Origin: Paramacrobiotus metropolitanus
Lineage: Eukaryota; Tardigrada; Eutardigrada; Parachela; Macrobiotidae
Assembly (NCBI RefSeq): GCF_019649055.1
Contig: NW_026570267.1
Coordinates: 682,001 to 746,000, forward strand
Length of the DNA stretch: 64,000 nt
Direction of reading: 5' to 3'
In this document: positions 35,262 through 48,500 of the stretch, in pieces
How positions within the stretch are numbered: position 1 is the stretch's first letter
Layout: the number at the start of each line of letters is the position of its first letter
Program-made: the position numbers and the translations under genes
Notes under the pieces: model-generated
Database searches by the model: none
The model's input: the letters and a program-made list of their open reading frames with translations, nothing else
Told to the model about the DNA's origin: nothing

Positions 35262-37518
35262 ATGAATCTTTCCAGTTTTTTAAATTATCTATGGCAAATT
35301 GGACTGGTGTGTTTTTCGTGGGTTCTTTGTGTGCAATCGCGTGCGGCACAACATCCTATAGCGGAATCGGGCTTATCGATATCGACGCCGGCCGATTCCA
35401 TGCAATCGCGCCCGCATGGTCGTGAATATTCCCCCTGGACCCAATGGTCCAAATGCGATCTGCAGCAGTGCGAAAAGAAACGCTTCAAAGTCTGCCACAA
35501 GCCGAAAAACGGTCAGCACTGCCAGAACGGTCCACTGCTGATCCAGACAAAAGCCTGTAAAACCCGCAAATGCAAAGGAAAGAAGCTGCCCACGCTGAAA
35601 CGACGCGCCTTTGGGCATCATTCCATCGATGACCTTTATGGTGGACGTAGTCTGCTGGCAGAATTTTTCTTTACCAGCTGGAGCCGCTGGACTGAATGCT
35701 ATTTAAAAGAATGCAAACAATATCGTTGGCGATTTTGTGATATGTATGCCGTTTGCGGCGATAAGATACATATTCAGCAGAAGGACTGTGATGGTGATTA
35801 CGCTGATCTCTGTATGAATTATCGTTTTCCTCTGATGGCGTTCTCAACTCCCGCTCCTGTTCCCGTGGATGTACCGGCAGCGGACATCTTGAGTCTGAAT
35901 AGTGAGGAAGAGGCAACGCTGGATGACGATGAGCTGTACAATGCATACGTCGAGACACCGACAACAACGGAAGCGACAACATCAACGACGACACCCATGA
36001 TGCATCGTCCGGGGCTTGTTTACTCCGCTGTAAGTTACGATCCGGCCAGTGAGACCACGACTAACCAGACCTGCGGTGTGGCACCGCTAGCGCAAACATC
36101 GAAAAGATCGAACATTCGTACCAAGATCTTTGGTGGTGCGGCTTCGGTTCATGGCAAATGGCCGTGGCAGGTAATAGTTGTTGCAAATACTTGTGTTCTA
36201 TAGATAGATATCTAGTTACTTACTAATTAAGCAAACAACAATGCTAATAAGCTAAGAGCAAATTTAATTTTTGTGTTTATTTTTCATCGTGTAATATTAT
36301 GCATTTTAGTTTGCAGTCGCAATTTGGTTTTCTGACATTTGTTGTGCCAATAGGTTGCCATTCTGGATAACAATTATCGTCACTTCTGCGCTGGTACCTT
36401 GATATCTAACTGGGTGCTGACGGCAGCTCATTGCGTATTAAGGTGAGGGAAGATAAACTTTATTGCAGTATATCTAGATTTTGGAGCCGTTTTATATTTT
36501 GCATTGTATTTTACCTTATAAATACAACAGAAAAGAAAAAGTTTACAGATAACAGCAAAACGATAAAATATGGCTGTATTTTTATGCTAATATTTTCACA
36601 TGTTCATAAGATCACACTTGCACGAGTAATTAACACTTCCTGATTATATGTCGATTCTAATGAGCACTAAATTGTATTTTAGGAAGAATACCGGTAAAAT
36701 ACACGTTAAGATTGGAGAACATTACGCTTATCGTGATGAGGATTCTGAGCAGCTTTACGAACCCTCACGCATTGTTGTTCACCGACATTTTAATCCAAGG
36801 ACAATTGGTAAGCTAAGTTTGCTAATTGTACCCGATATGACTGCACAGTCATACTATAAATCCAGTATTTTAAACTCGCTAAGGTTGAGTACGTCACATG
36901 CTGCACGGAGTAGGTATTTGTTATAATTACTGCGAAATCTGTGGCAAGATTTTTTCGAATCGATAATCAGTCTTCATCGGCACACTCATCACATGTGAAT
37001 GCAAACGACAGTGTCTTACCCCGTTTTTCGATATGATTACAGAAAACGATATTGCCATGCTGAAGATAGATGATATCAGCTGGAACGATTATGCACAACC
37101 GGTATGTTTGCCGGACGCAGACGACGACACGAAACTACTTTTAGACACAACACAGTGTGTTGTGGCGGGATGGGGAAAGCGCCGATCATATGCCCGGATG
37201 GGTGCCGACGTCCTGCACGAAGCACCGGTACAGGTGGTCGACCAGCAGCGCTGCCAGGAAGCCTACCTGGGCGAGCACCCAATTTTACCGCGCATGATGT
37301 GTGCTGGTAGTGGACCACGGGCAAAAGGTGACACCTGTGAAGGCGACAGTGGCGGGCCGCTTATGTGCCAGGTTCGAGAGAACGGAGTAGCGGGTCCGTG
37401 GCGGATATTCGGTGTGACGAGTTTTGGTGACAGCTGCGGAAAGGATCATAAATACGGTGTATACACAAGGATTTCGTCCTATCTATCCTGGATCAACCAT
37501 GTAATGAGGTTAAACTGA
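35262..37518 (+). CDS. Secreted trypsin-like serine protease with two TSP1-like modules (copy A)
   Basis: Four exons: 35262-36170, 36354-36442, 36683-36807 and 37043-37518. The ATG at 35262 gives a hydrophobic signal peptide (about residues 5-28, LWQIGLVCFSWVLCV). Two thrombospondin-1-like modules follow, starting YSPWTQWSKC (about residue 58) and FTSWSRWTEC (about residue 138), then a Thr/Glu-rich linker. The S1 protease domain has an activation site K|IFGG, His in LTAAHC, Asp in NDIAML and Ser in GDSGGPL. The residue six before the catalytic Ser is Asp (GDTCEGDS), which predicts cleavage after Arg or Lys. A conserved Cys before the activation site (TCGV) probably keeps the N-terminal part attached by a disulfide after activation, as in clip-domain and plasma proteases. 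It is likely an extracellular zymogen, perhaps in immunity or matrix turnover. Paralog of the gene at 38831. Confidence 0.9.
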
Positions 37519-38633
37519 TTGATTCTTAACTTCATCAAAAATGGTCTATACGTTTTATTCAAAGATTTATTTATATGTGTGCACTTGATTACTGATACTA
37601 ATTACAGCACAAAGCGTTTTACGGTTTCCTGAAACTTAAGTCGAGGGCAGCTATATGTATATGTCAAACATTAAGCACAAATTTGAAATTTGATTAAACT
37701 TCCTGATATGATCCAGAAGTTTCTACTTATCTCATATATGAAGCAAATTAAATTTTGCAAATAAGATCTATTTGCACATGGTGGGACTGTGTTATCAATA
37801 TGCATACTGCCATCGAACAGAAACAAAATCACTACTATGTTAAGTTTTTCTGCTGGTGGTATTGAAATAAATGAAAAACAAAATACCTTTGCAAAAATCA
37901 AATGATATACACAATCACGATAAATGAACCGGCATCGTTTTTATTGTGCGCGCATCCTCAGTGTAATCCAAAAGTGCAATATGCACTTGGAGAGTACACA
38001 AAATGTAGGTAAATATAGTCTGTGAATAGGATTTAATTGTAAATGTAAGTTATCAGACAAAGAAACTAACTCAAGTTTAGTTTATGACTCTACTGTACAT
38101 TCGAAAAAGCTCTATTAAAGTACTCTTTACATACGGGCTACTGGTGTGGGCTGCTTCTGTACCAGAAGGCATTGCATTTTTTTCATTGACAAGCCCTACT
38201 TCTACAGAAGTTGTCTGCTGAATAGAATTGTCCACCTACAACTTAAAAAACCAAAGACGTTACCCAGAGTCCCAGACGATAAAAGGTGATAAGATTTCGA
38301 TAGGGAAGTAATAATTTACGTAACTTTACAAATTGTGTATATTTAGTATATTTGTTTGTAACAAAAATTGTTAACATAACAAACAAACTAATGTAAGTAC
38401 TTACGCACACTCAGCCACATTACATATTTCCATTATTGACATAACTTTTCCCTGTGAGATAACACATCCGAGAGGATGGTCAATGTTACGCACGAGCGAG
38501 CACAACACAACAGTCGTTTTTCGCCAGATTCCATTTGATTGTAGAACACACGTAATTTTTCCTTGGCGCTAGAGTTATCATGTTCTGCCGGACTGATAAC
38601 CTCATACACCTTCATGCAATAATTCACGGAACT
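37519..38633. other. Spacer between the tandem protease genes
   Basis: AT-rich, no gene. A possible poly(A) signal for copy A (AATAAA) is near 37865. The region ends at the TATA box of copy B. Confidence 0.5.
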
Positions 38634-38642
38634 TATAAAAGG
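38634..38642 (+). promoter_or_regulatory. TATA box of protease copy B
   Basis: TATAAAAGG lies ~190 bases before the start codon at 38831, leaving room for a 5' UTR of ~150 bases. A TCAGGT initiator-like site is at 38675-38680, somewhat further than the usual ~30 bases. Confidence 0.5.
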
Positions 38643-38830
38643 CAAGATTCTAGTAGAATTGACCTATTAGAATATCAGGTGCAATTTCGTTACGATAAGC
38701 TGATGGTTCTGCTAAATGGTGCTAACATATCTGTAATTAAACACTCGAATGGAGCATCATCTCGGCTGGTTTACTGATTGTTTATACAGCTATAAAGATC
38801 ATTTTTGTAAGCCTTCGCGTAAAGAAAGCA

Positions 38831-41048
38831 ATGTATTGCGCAATTCTCCTCTGGTCACCGGTAATCGTCGTAACGGCATGCTGCGTCTTTCTGACAACGG
38901 GGCAACCCCCCACACCACTGTCACAACACGATGGTCACCAGAACAACAGCATGCAATTGGCCAACGCTAACAGCAATGCGCTGAATCGCGAGAAACGCAT
39001 TTTCCCCGCGAACAGCAACACCGCTCCGCGGAAATATTCCAGCTGGACTAAGTGGTCGCAGTGTGCGCGTAATTGCGAGCAGAAGCGTTTTCGGACATGT
39101 TTAGGAACGGACGAAAAAGACTGTCCGCATGGACCACTCCAGATGCAGAGTCGGCATTGTAAACGCTGTCATAACGGTCCGAAATCGAAGCCCACTCATC
39201 ATCAGGTTGATGATGTGGTGGCCTCCAACTCCCTATACGAAGAATTCTTTTTCACGTCCTGGAGCCGATGGTCCCAGTGCCATAAAAAAGACTGTAAACA
39301 GTATCGGTGGAAGTTGTGCGCCTTTTATCCGATCTGTGGAGAGCGCCTGATGGTGCAGCAGCGCACTTGTCCGGAACGTGTTTGGCACGTATGCGCGGAA
39401 AAACCGGAATCACCGTCGCCGACCATATCACACCGGAATGGATCAGAGTCCGACAGTGACTTCGGTAAGGTCAGAGCCAGAACGGAAGCGCTGCGTATAA
39501 ATTTGTTTAAATCAACATAATCAACATATCGACGACGCCGATTTCTCTGCTTGCATAGAAGATGACAACATTGTTGTGGATACAAAGAGCAATTTGACAT
39601 GCGGAATATCGCTCGCCCGAGCGACCAATGTGACAAAGAAGATACTTGGCGGAAAAGCCAGCATGAAAGGGAAATGGCCATTTCAGGTATAATAAAAGCA
39701 AGCCGTATATAAATCCAGTTTTATTGCGGTACTGATTCATACGTGTTGTATGCGCTATCAGTGTGTGTAGCGCATCGTATGGTCAGCTTATGCTGATAAG
39801 AAGCGTATTGATCTTTGACTGTTCGGTGGAATTAACTCCACCGTGAACAATTAACGATCCGTATAGGAAGTCATCGTAAAATATGATAGTTTTGTTGGGC
39901 TTATCGTCAGTTATTGTTGATTGTGGTTTTGTTATTTAAGGTAATTATCTTAAATCACTACATGGAAAACTATTGCGCTGGAACGCTTATTTCCAACTGG
40001 GTCGTTACCGCTGCGCACTGCGTTAAGTAAGAAATGCAAATGTGTGTTTGCGATGCTAGACAATCAAATACAAAAAACTCCATTTGCATTGCAGAAGGCG
40101 AATGTTTGTGAAACTGGGCGAACACAACATTTTTACAGACGAGGAAACGGAGCAGCTGTTCCGGCCTACGCGGGTTATAATTCACCCTAACTTCGACGAA
40201 CAAACAGTCGGTACGTATCAACTTGTGGCTGCAGCAATTTCGAGCAGAACCAATCCGACTAATCTTCACCGCGTTTTGTAATGACCTTTCCATGAGGTTC
40301 GCCTGTCACATATAGTATATGTAATATCGCTAGAAGTATAACATTATGCTTGTTAAATACTTTATTACGATCGTATGATTATGAAACAAAATGTGGAAAA
40401 AAATTGTGCATGGGGTTTATTACTGTATAAATTTACAGTTTTTTGGCTAAACGTGTATTCGAAACTTCGCCTTTTCCTTCTGTCTGAAATTTAAGGTTTT
40501 CTTAAAGTAAAGTTTATATAAATTTGTTAAACACATTGCATGATTAAGCGCATTCTCATCGAATTGCAGAGAACGACATCGCTCTTTTGAAAATTGCTGA
40601 TAATATAAAATGGGGAACTAATGTGCTGCCGGCTTGTCTGCCTGAAAAAACGGACGATCCACTGTTGCAATCCAATCAATCTTTGAGATGCGTTGTTCTG
40701 GGTTGGGGCAAGCGAAAGCCCGTGGATATGGTTGGCTCGGATGTACTGCGAGAAGCCGAAGTGGACATAGTGGATCAACAGCGCTGCGTCGATGCCTACA
40801 CAGGTGATCACGTCATTTCACCGCGTATGATGTGCGCCGGCGGCGGAAGGAGCGGCAAAGGTGACACGTGCGAAGGTGACAGTGGGGGGCCATTGCTGTG
40901 CAGAACAAGCGAGAATGATACAGAAGGCCCATGGAAGCTAATGGGGATCACCAGTTTCGGGGATGGATGCGGGAAGCGAGACAAATTCGGTGTTTATACG
41001 AGAGTTGTTTCGTTTTTAGACTGGATTGAGAAAAATACGGCGAAGTAA
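38831..41048 (+). CDS. Secreted trypsin-like serine protease with two TSP1-like modules (copy B)
   Basis: Five exons: 38831-39464, 39559-39686, 39941-40026, 40095-40210 and 40570-41048. Same order as copy A: signal peptide (CAILLWSPVIVVTACCVFL), two TSP1-like modules starting YSSWTKWSQC and FTSWSRWSQC, linker, then S1 domain with activation site K|ILGG, His in VTAAHC, Asp in NDIALL and Ser in GDSGGPL. Asp six before the Ser again predicts trypsin-like specificity. The last three introns are in the same places and phases as in copy A, proving tandem duplication. An additional 94-base intron (39465-39558) splits the linker, which is a single exon in copy A. Role as for copy A; substrates unknown. 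Confidence 0.9.
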
Positions 41049-42819
41049 AGCTGTTGCGATAACCACAGCACCACAAATCGCGATTGCGCACAGCAAAAAA
41101 TACGTTTTTGATATAGTTATTATAATGTATCCTTTGGGTTTAAGCTATGTATTAAGTAATTGTATAGCGTGGTCAGGTGGTAGCGACAATATCCACATAA
41201 TGTAAATTGTAAATACTTTTTTGTTTAGCATGACAGCGCTATACTGACTGCATGAATGCATGAATGCTGCATTGTATTCAGCATGCATTTAATGCATTAC
41301 TTTATTTCACTTTTCTGTTTCATTATGGCATTTGTTGCATATTTTATAGTGTTATGTTAATCTATGATAGAATCCTGCTTAATTTACTGCTCTCTGCGTG
41401 TTGGTAACATTGTACTCCTTGTTAAGAGATTACCAAGTATCAATTCGGCTCTTCGGGTATTACGGAGAAAAAGCGTTTGAGAAAACGTAAATCTTACTTT
41501 TATGTTGAGAATTTGGGATATATGCATATTTTTTAAATGTGCGATTGTCTTTAACCGTGTATTGTATTCGTATAGTCGAATACTGCAGATGTATGAGTAC
41601 AGTAATAATCGTAATACAGTCTTTCGAGTTTGCAGTTTTTCGAGTCTGAAGAGTGTAATTCGACTGATACAAGTATTATCCTTTTGAACCCTATCTGTAC
41701 GTAGCCTTTTGTCAGATTTGCATTAACTTTTATGAATATTGCACAGTATTTTATAAACGCAACTGTACTGCAGGTACTCGTACTCTTAATTATATGGAAC
41801 GGAACTGATATTTATATTGGATAACAATGCCTTTGTGTTTCGCAGTTACTTTTCGGCGTATTCGCAATACTTTTATTGTCACTTTTCGCACTTACCAGTT
41901 AGAATCGTACACAGTTCCTGGTTTTGCACTAGAAGTACCCAGTACCTGATTTTATGCAATTGTGTTATTAGTCCAAAACTCAAACGTTTGTTTTAAATAC
42001 TACAAGTGTTCAAGTGCTTACATGTTTAATTTATCGGTACTAAATATATACATTTAATTCGTCCTATTGCATTTGGAAGTTACGACGTGAGGCAGAACTT
42101 TAAAGTACTTACAGAGTACGCACAACAAAATATAAATATGATAGAGCTGCAAGTACCGGTTGATTCTTAAATTAACTTCCACTGTCGAAAAATATTTTAA
42201 TTTATCTGTTACTGTGTTACAGAAAGTACTTACAAAGTGAAAAATTTTTTGCAGCATTAAAATTACTTTTCTGGTTGCAGTATTAAGTGGCTTTGTTAAT
42301 GATTTCTGTAATCGGAAACGAGGAACAGCTTCCGCCTACTACAATACACGTATCGATCGGCCTTGCAGCAACGTACTCGTACAAGTACATACGGTCTTTT
42401 TGCGCTCTTCTTTGACGCTACTAGGCGAATCAGCTGTACTGACGATGCACATCTGACACCAAACAGCAGTCCTGTTTCTTCCGGACGAGAACTTTACTGT
42501 TTAGTTGCGCTTTAAAATGAGGCACTGAAGTGTAGAATTGTATCATTTGTGTGAATAGACATTATCTGCCGTAATACTTTTTAAGAATTGTGAGCATTCT
42601 ACGGGTAGCACCGTAACAGTCTTTATAGCTTACTACTTACCGTACAACCATCGTATCTTGGGAGTTTTGGAGAACTCATTAGCTCGAAGCTGCAGGTGGG
42701 AAAAACCGTTTTACAATCGCTGTCCTGGAATGACTAAAGAAATATATCCGTCTCTTTAATCTCTGTATGTTAGTACACTGTGCTTACTTGTTAATCATAG
42801 TGTTTGCGTTATTGGCAGA
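41049..42819. other. Intergenic stretch upstream of HTATIP2
   Basis: AT-rich with no coding potential. Several short runs of the CTCGTAC/GTACTCG type recur but are not ordered. It should hold the HTATIP2 promoter. Confidence 0.45.
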
Positions 42820-44659
42820 ATGGAAGAACTAAGCGCGTTTCGGGCACTGGAGAAAACATGCTTTGTACTGGGTGCTAGTGGCGAAACGGGAAAGGAGCTT
42901 TTGAAAGAGCTCGTGCGTCTGCAGCCGTTCAAGAATATCGTTCTAATTGGGCGTCGAAAGCTGGAGTTTGAGGAGGATAATTTGAGAAATCTGGTAAGCC
43001 TACGAAACCTAATTGTGCACTGCAGCAATGACAGGCCAGGTGTCAACCATCAAATAACCTATTTTGCAAAGTTGTGGTTGTAAGGCAGTATGACGTAATT
43101 GCCGATGCTCCACTTTACACGGTGCAGTAATTAATTGACGAAAGCGTTTGTGTCGGCGACATGAAAAATATTACTTGATTAACCTTAAATAAAATATGTG
43201 GATCAGATCTGTTTTTAATAAACGTTAAGTAATTGGTTGTGATGATCTTTTACAAATTAAACAGCGTTTTGACTTCACCAATCACAATTCTTTTTCGTCG
43301 TAAATAACGAGCAGTATTATCAGCACAATAAACTCGCCCTTGAAATATTGTTTATTGTATTGCTGCACTGATTTGTGTACTTGCCTGATTGATTCCCTTT
43401 TTGTACAGGAACAGCGCATCGTTGACTTCGACAACTTGGATAAACCGGAACATGCCAGAATGTTCGAAGGTTGCAACCACGGATTCTGCTCTTTGGTATG
43501 ATAGGCGGATTATGGTTGGCTATTTTTAGATATTGTGCTTCACCAAAAAATAACATTACCTACACAATATTGTAAGAAATATTTGGCAGCTTTAACCAAT
43601 AACAGCAAAGTAAACTAACGCACCGAAAAAAAAACTAGAAGCGCAAATGAACTTTGATTGTTTTGCGTGATTTTTTTTAAACTTTTACAACAAGACATAG
43701 AACTGCACTGTTTTTAGAGTACATTGGTTTCTTTGAGTTAATGTAATACTCTGTACACGCATTATAACACTCTGAGTTGCTGCAGGGTACAACGCGAAAA
43801 AAAGAAGGAAAGGTAAATACGAATGTGGTGTCTAAATGACGTCTGTATCCCGACCATGCAATTTACAGTATTCGATATCTTTTCTAGGAAGGATATATTC
43901 GCGTCGACCACGATTATGTGGTGGCAGCTGCCAAAGCGGCCAAAGCTGGCGGCTGCGAGCATTTTCATTTGGTTTCCTCCCAGGGTGCTGATGAGCACAG
44001 TATGCTCTTATTGACCAAAGTTAAGGTGAGTATAAAAGAAGGAAAATTATACTTCCTGTTGCGACAATGCTGCTCGTTGAATTTGTTATCGATACCAACT
44101 GGGCTGTCATATTGTACAAATTAGATGTTTGTTCAGTGCTGTATGTGGAATACATTATGGCGATTATGCCGTGTCTGATCCATAATTTATGGATCGGGAA
44201 AAGAAGCTGCTTTACTTTGGTTATGTGTGTTAGTATTGTAGCTATAAAAACTGCAGTTGTGGACGTAATGTTGTATGTGTTCCGGATTGTAACTCTGTTT
44301 TATTGCATTTTGCTAGGGAGAAGCCGAACGGGATGTGGCTGCTCTGAACTTTCCCCGTTGTTCGCTCTACAGGCCGGCATTTCTTGTGTGCGACCGCACT
44401 GAGAGTCGTCCCTTTGAAACACTAGTAAGATTCCTGCGCTAATAAAATATTATATTTACATTGGCAGCTTGGACGAACTGGATTGTTGCAGTTTAAATAC
44501 GCGATCAAGCCCATCGAATGGTTGTCGCCTACGCTCATAAGTATCCCGACCAGCTTGTTAGCCAAAGGGATGATAGCCAACGCCTTCATACCGGGACAAA
44601 AGGGGGTGGAGATCGTTGATAATAAAAAGATCCACGAATTAGGCCATAAATGCCCTTAA
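42820..44659 (+). CDS. HTATIP2/TIP30-like NAD(P)-binding oxidoreductase family protein
   Basis: Six exons, all phase 0: 42820-42993, 43409-43495, 43786-43812, 43888-44025, 44317-44424 and 44468-44659. The product has 241 residues, close to the 242 of human HTATIP2. The Rossmann nucleotide-binding loop GASGETG is at residues 14-20. Other family blocks are HFHLVSSQGADEHS, LYRPAFLVCDRTESRP and the C-terminal KKIHELGHKC. It belongs to the atypical short-chain dehydrogenases linked to nuclear transport and transcription. In the position of the family YxxxK active site I read LTKVKGE, with Leu where the Tyr should be, so it may bind cofactor without catalysis. The third exon is only 27 bases. Confidence 0.9.
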
Positions 44660-45521
44660 TTTTACAAAATTCTTTAAAGAAGAAATATGATTTTTTTGTG
44701 TTTTGGATGCGATTTAATTATTGCCTATTACGGCTGTTTGCACTAAAAGCGTTTCAGATTATTTTTCGTTCTCGCACTAGGTGATTTTGTGTCTCATTGC
44801 GTGAGCGTCTTGTACTTAAAGAGTTATGTTCAGTACAGTTGTAAGCCACATCTTTTTTTTGCTGCTAATTGCTATCGAAGTCTTTTGTATGTGAAACGTG
44901 GACATGTGCAGAAAGCATTTTATATTCGTAAAACAATCCATAAAATATTTTAAGAACTGCATTTTGTTCTGTTTTCACATGATACGCTCCATTTCTATAC
45001 TACGCTGACGAATATTGTATTTTCTGGATGCGTTGTGAAAAACAGTCTATTACACTGTACCATAACAAACCAGCAAATTTTGATCAGTAATTTCAGAACT
45101 GGCGATTTGTCCATTCTATATAAGGTAATAGTCTATGCAAGCAAGCTCAGCGGTCAGATAATATCTATATGCAGTACAACGTGTTTATACAGGTCGTGAT
45201 CTACTTCGCAGCACAGGTAGAGATGCAGTTCATCGTTGATTTAATTACGGCAGCTAAATCCAATCAATACGGCTGACAAAAGAAATAGGAGTAATAATAA
45301 TTTTACATTTCTAACACAGTTGAAACAAATTTCGAACCAACGAAACATAGCTTGAGATCATTTCCTTACAATCAAACAGAGCAAAAAACATAACCATCTA
45401 AAATGGAAAAAAACGACGTAGACAATCATAACTGCTATTAAGACAGACTATCACTTCTTATTATAACCACCGGGCAGACAATCACAATAACTTCACCGGC
45501 AACAAGTTCCGAATAGCGCGC
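44660..45521. other. Spacer between convergent HTATIP2 and synaptojanin genes
   Basis: Holds both 3' UTRs. A TATA-type core promoter on the plus strand (45115-45159) and a 17-codon ORF (45223-45276) are described separately. No other coding sequence. Confidence 0.45.
45115..45159 (+). promoter_or_regulatory. TATA box plus initiator-like site between convergent genes
   Basis: TATATAAGG at 45115-45123 is followed by TCAGAT at 45154-45159. Spacing (about 39 bases) is longer than ideal. Downstream is only a 17-codon ORF (45223-45276). Confidence 0.3.
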
Positions 45522-48500
45522 TCATTTCCCTAACTTAATTAACGAATCTGGCAATTTTTGTCCTACTCTTCTCCGTGGCGGAGGCGGTGGTGGACCAGAC
45601 GGAAGGCTACCGACTGAACTAGGCGGTACCGCGAATTCGTTTTCAGCGGGACCACTTTCTGCATTTCTAACCAAGCCGTTTGCGTTCTCGGCAGTCTAAA
45701 ATACAAATACATATCAAGAACTCATAAAACCCATAAAAATAAGAACCCAGACAACGGAAGGAACTCATAAAACTGATTTGTTATTTATTAATTCACTGGG
45801 CGTTTCACAGATGCCAAAATTAACCGTAAGCAGTGACTTCCTACTACCAAGTTCCAACTCACTTACCGAGCCACTTACTTGACTTTCGGCAGGCCATTCC
45901 GGAAGCGCGGTGGCTACCAGTATTTCCGGTTGAACAGCAACAGCTGGTTGAACGAAAGGAATCTCAGTAACAGATTGTGCTTCTTGATCAGCAGCAGCCC
46001 ATGGGTCAATAAATGGCTGATCATAAGTCGGGACTGATTTGGTTGGCATTTCCACCACGGGTTGCGGAACAGGATCAGCAGCCCAAGGATCCACAGCAAC
46101 CTGTTTCGGGGCAATTTTAGCTGGTGGCGGACGAGCCGGGGGAGGACGCGGTGGCGCCACTTTTTGGAGAACGATCGGTGGTGTCACAGCCCCAACGTTA
46201 TCGGATCCATTGCTATGCAGACTGGCCGTTTCTAAATCCGCCGCTTCCGAAGTGGCCATATTCACTACTGATCCAGCAAAGTCTTTGCCATCCTTTCCTT
46301 CCTCGCCAGTCAGCAAATCCAAATCTAAACAATACATATGAAGGTCACAAGATTGCAGTTTTCTAAACGAAAGCCGCGCTTCACATACTCTTATTAAATG
46401 TTTTCGCGCCTTACAGCCAGGATAAATTACTGAAAAATTTGTCATTGGTAAAAACAATTTAAACTAAATTATCGAAAGGAATTTAAATAAAGGAACTAAA
46501 TTTCGGAAAGGTCTGGATAGCTTACCATTTAGTCCACTCGTCGAAGGATGGCTCATGGGAACCCGCATTGCTATTTCGTTTTCGTCCAGTAGTAACGGTT
46601 CACCCGTATCACACAGCGCTGTGGCTGTATGCTTAGAAAGGTTAACAACCAAATCCAGGACAGATCGCCAGTCTTCTAATCGCAATTTCACGGATAAACG
46701 TTTGCCAAAGATATCTGTCCCGTCATAATTCAGCGCCGACAAGGCACTATGTCCAGTGGAGAAAGTTATGCACAGATTTGATCCGCTGTATCTGGAGACA
46801 AAATATTACTCTTATTATGAGGGCTTCATATCAAAGAACATATTTTTCCTATCATTAGCACCAACCGGATCATCAAAATTTCTCCCAACGAAGCCAAAAT
46901 ACTGGTGATTTGTTGGTACATTTCCGGTGCGTAAATGGCATCTGGATCTTCCAAGCTGACTAAAACCGTTCCATCAGATGGCCCCAGATGATCCAGTATG
47001 TCATTCAGCACCTCTTCGCATTTATGCGCATCAGTCACATGAACGTCCACCTCAACCAGAGCGCTTACAGGTCGGTGGTCCGATGTGCGGATTTCCATGC
47101 GTCCGTAATACACAATGTTAAAATCATTCCACTCCATATCTATACAAAAATTTAGGATTGCATCTAAACGTCGCTAAAAGACATTCCTAAGTGCGGCGTA
47201 TCTGTACATACCACCAAATTTCCGTCCTCTCACTAGAACCCGGTCTGTCCAAGCAGGGCAGCGGAATTTTTCGCTAGTGTCGTAATCATCCGACAAGGGA
47301 TCGTATTTGTAAGTTGGAGCAAATAATACCGGCGCTTCGGAATACTCCTGGAAGCATTTCCCGTGCTTTTTACTGAACAGCAACTGATCTCCTTCTGATA
47401 GCTGAGGCCATTTTTCGTTCTTAATGTAATCTCGGACAAGTTCGTTTTCCATGTCAATACGGTAATTGAAATCACCACACCAGAACACGAAATCGTGCGA
47501 ATGCGGATTGAGTTCCTACATAAGAACACCCATTTCATACAACAGGTAATAACATTATCGTACACCATTCGACGCTACGGTTTTCGTCAAGCATAATCCC
47601 ATACTACAGCCACTATCCAATACAAACATACAGAAAAACAATAAGCAAACGCCAAACTTCTCATTAACCTAAGCAGTCGAAGGCAGACTGGTAATACAAA
47701 TTAGCACGATGTGTACTTAGCACCATGACCAACACCTAGGGTTACTTTTGCGCTTTTCCAATAAAATATGCACAATTTCACAGTTCAACGTACCGCAGGG
47801 AAGACCAGCTTATTGCTTATTTCCAGAAAATCAGCATTCCTCTCGTTGACATTTGACTGACCAGCAGCAAAATGGGAGCAACAGAAGCATATCGAAGAGT
47901 TATATAGCTGAAATCGAATTGCCACTCCACCCTTATTTCCGGTTACGCCGCCCATGCCAGTTTTCACCATGGCGGTAGCTACATCTCTAAAACGAAGCAA
48001 TTATTCATGCCGTTATCGATTACACAAAACCGTCTACAAAACACAGCCGACTAATCAATAGCCATTTTCAACAATAGCATCGAATTTCGCAAAGTTATAA
48101 ATTTTTTGTGGTGGAAAATAGTTAATACCTTAAATGAGGAACGTGTTCTGCACGGATGAAAACGAACAAGCATACTCCCACCAACTGAACCGACTGCACC
48201 AGAACATAATGTCCAACTTTCTTCAGCACGGCTGAAATATCAATGAACCATTGTCGCTGGTTAACGGTACTGAAAAGCAAAACGACATAAACTGTAAATA
48301 AGGTCACACGGTTCACTGTCCCGCAAACCTTTATAGTACCGTAATGTGATTTTAATTGTCGAAATTTTGCTGTGCAAGCCCAAACACCAAAACACTTACA
48401 CAGCGTAGCAGTATCTTATGTATCTGTACACGGGAGTACCTTGCCGCCATAATGTTGGAAGCATTTAAATCAACAATCTCTTCAAACCCAATGGCAAAAA

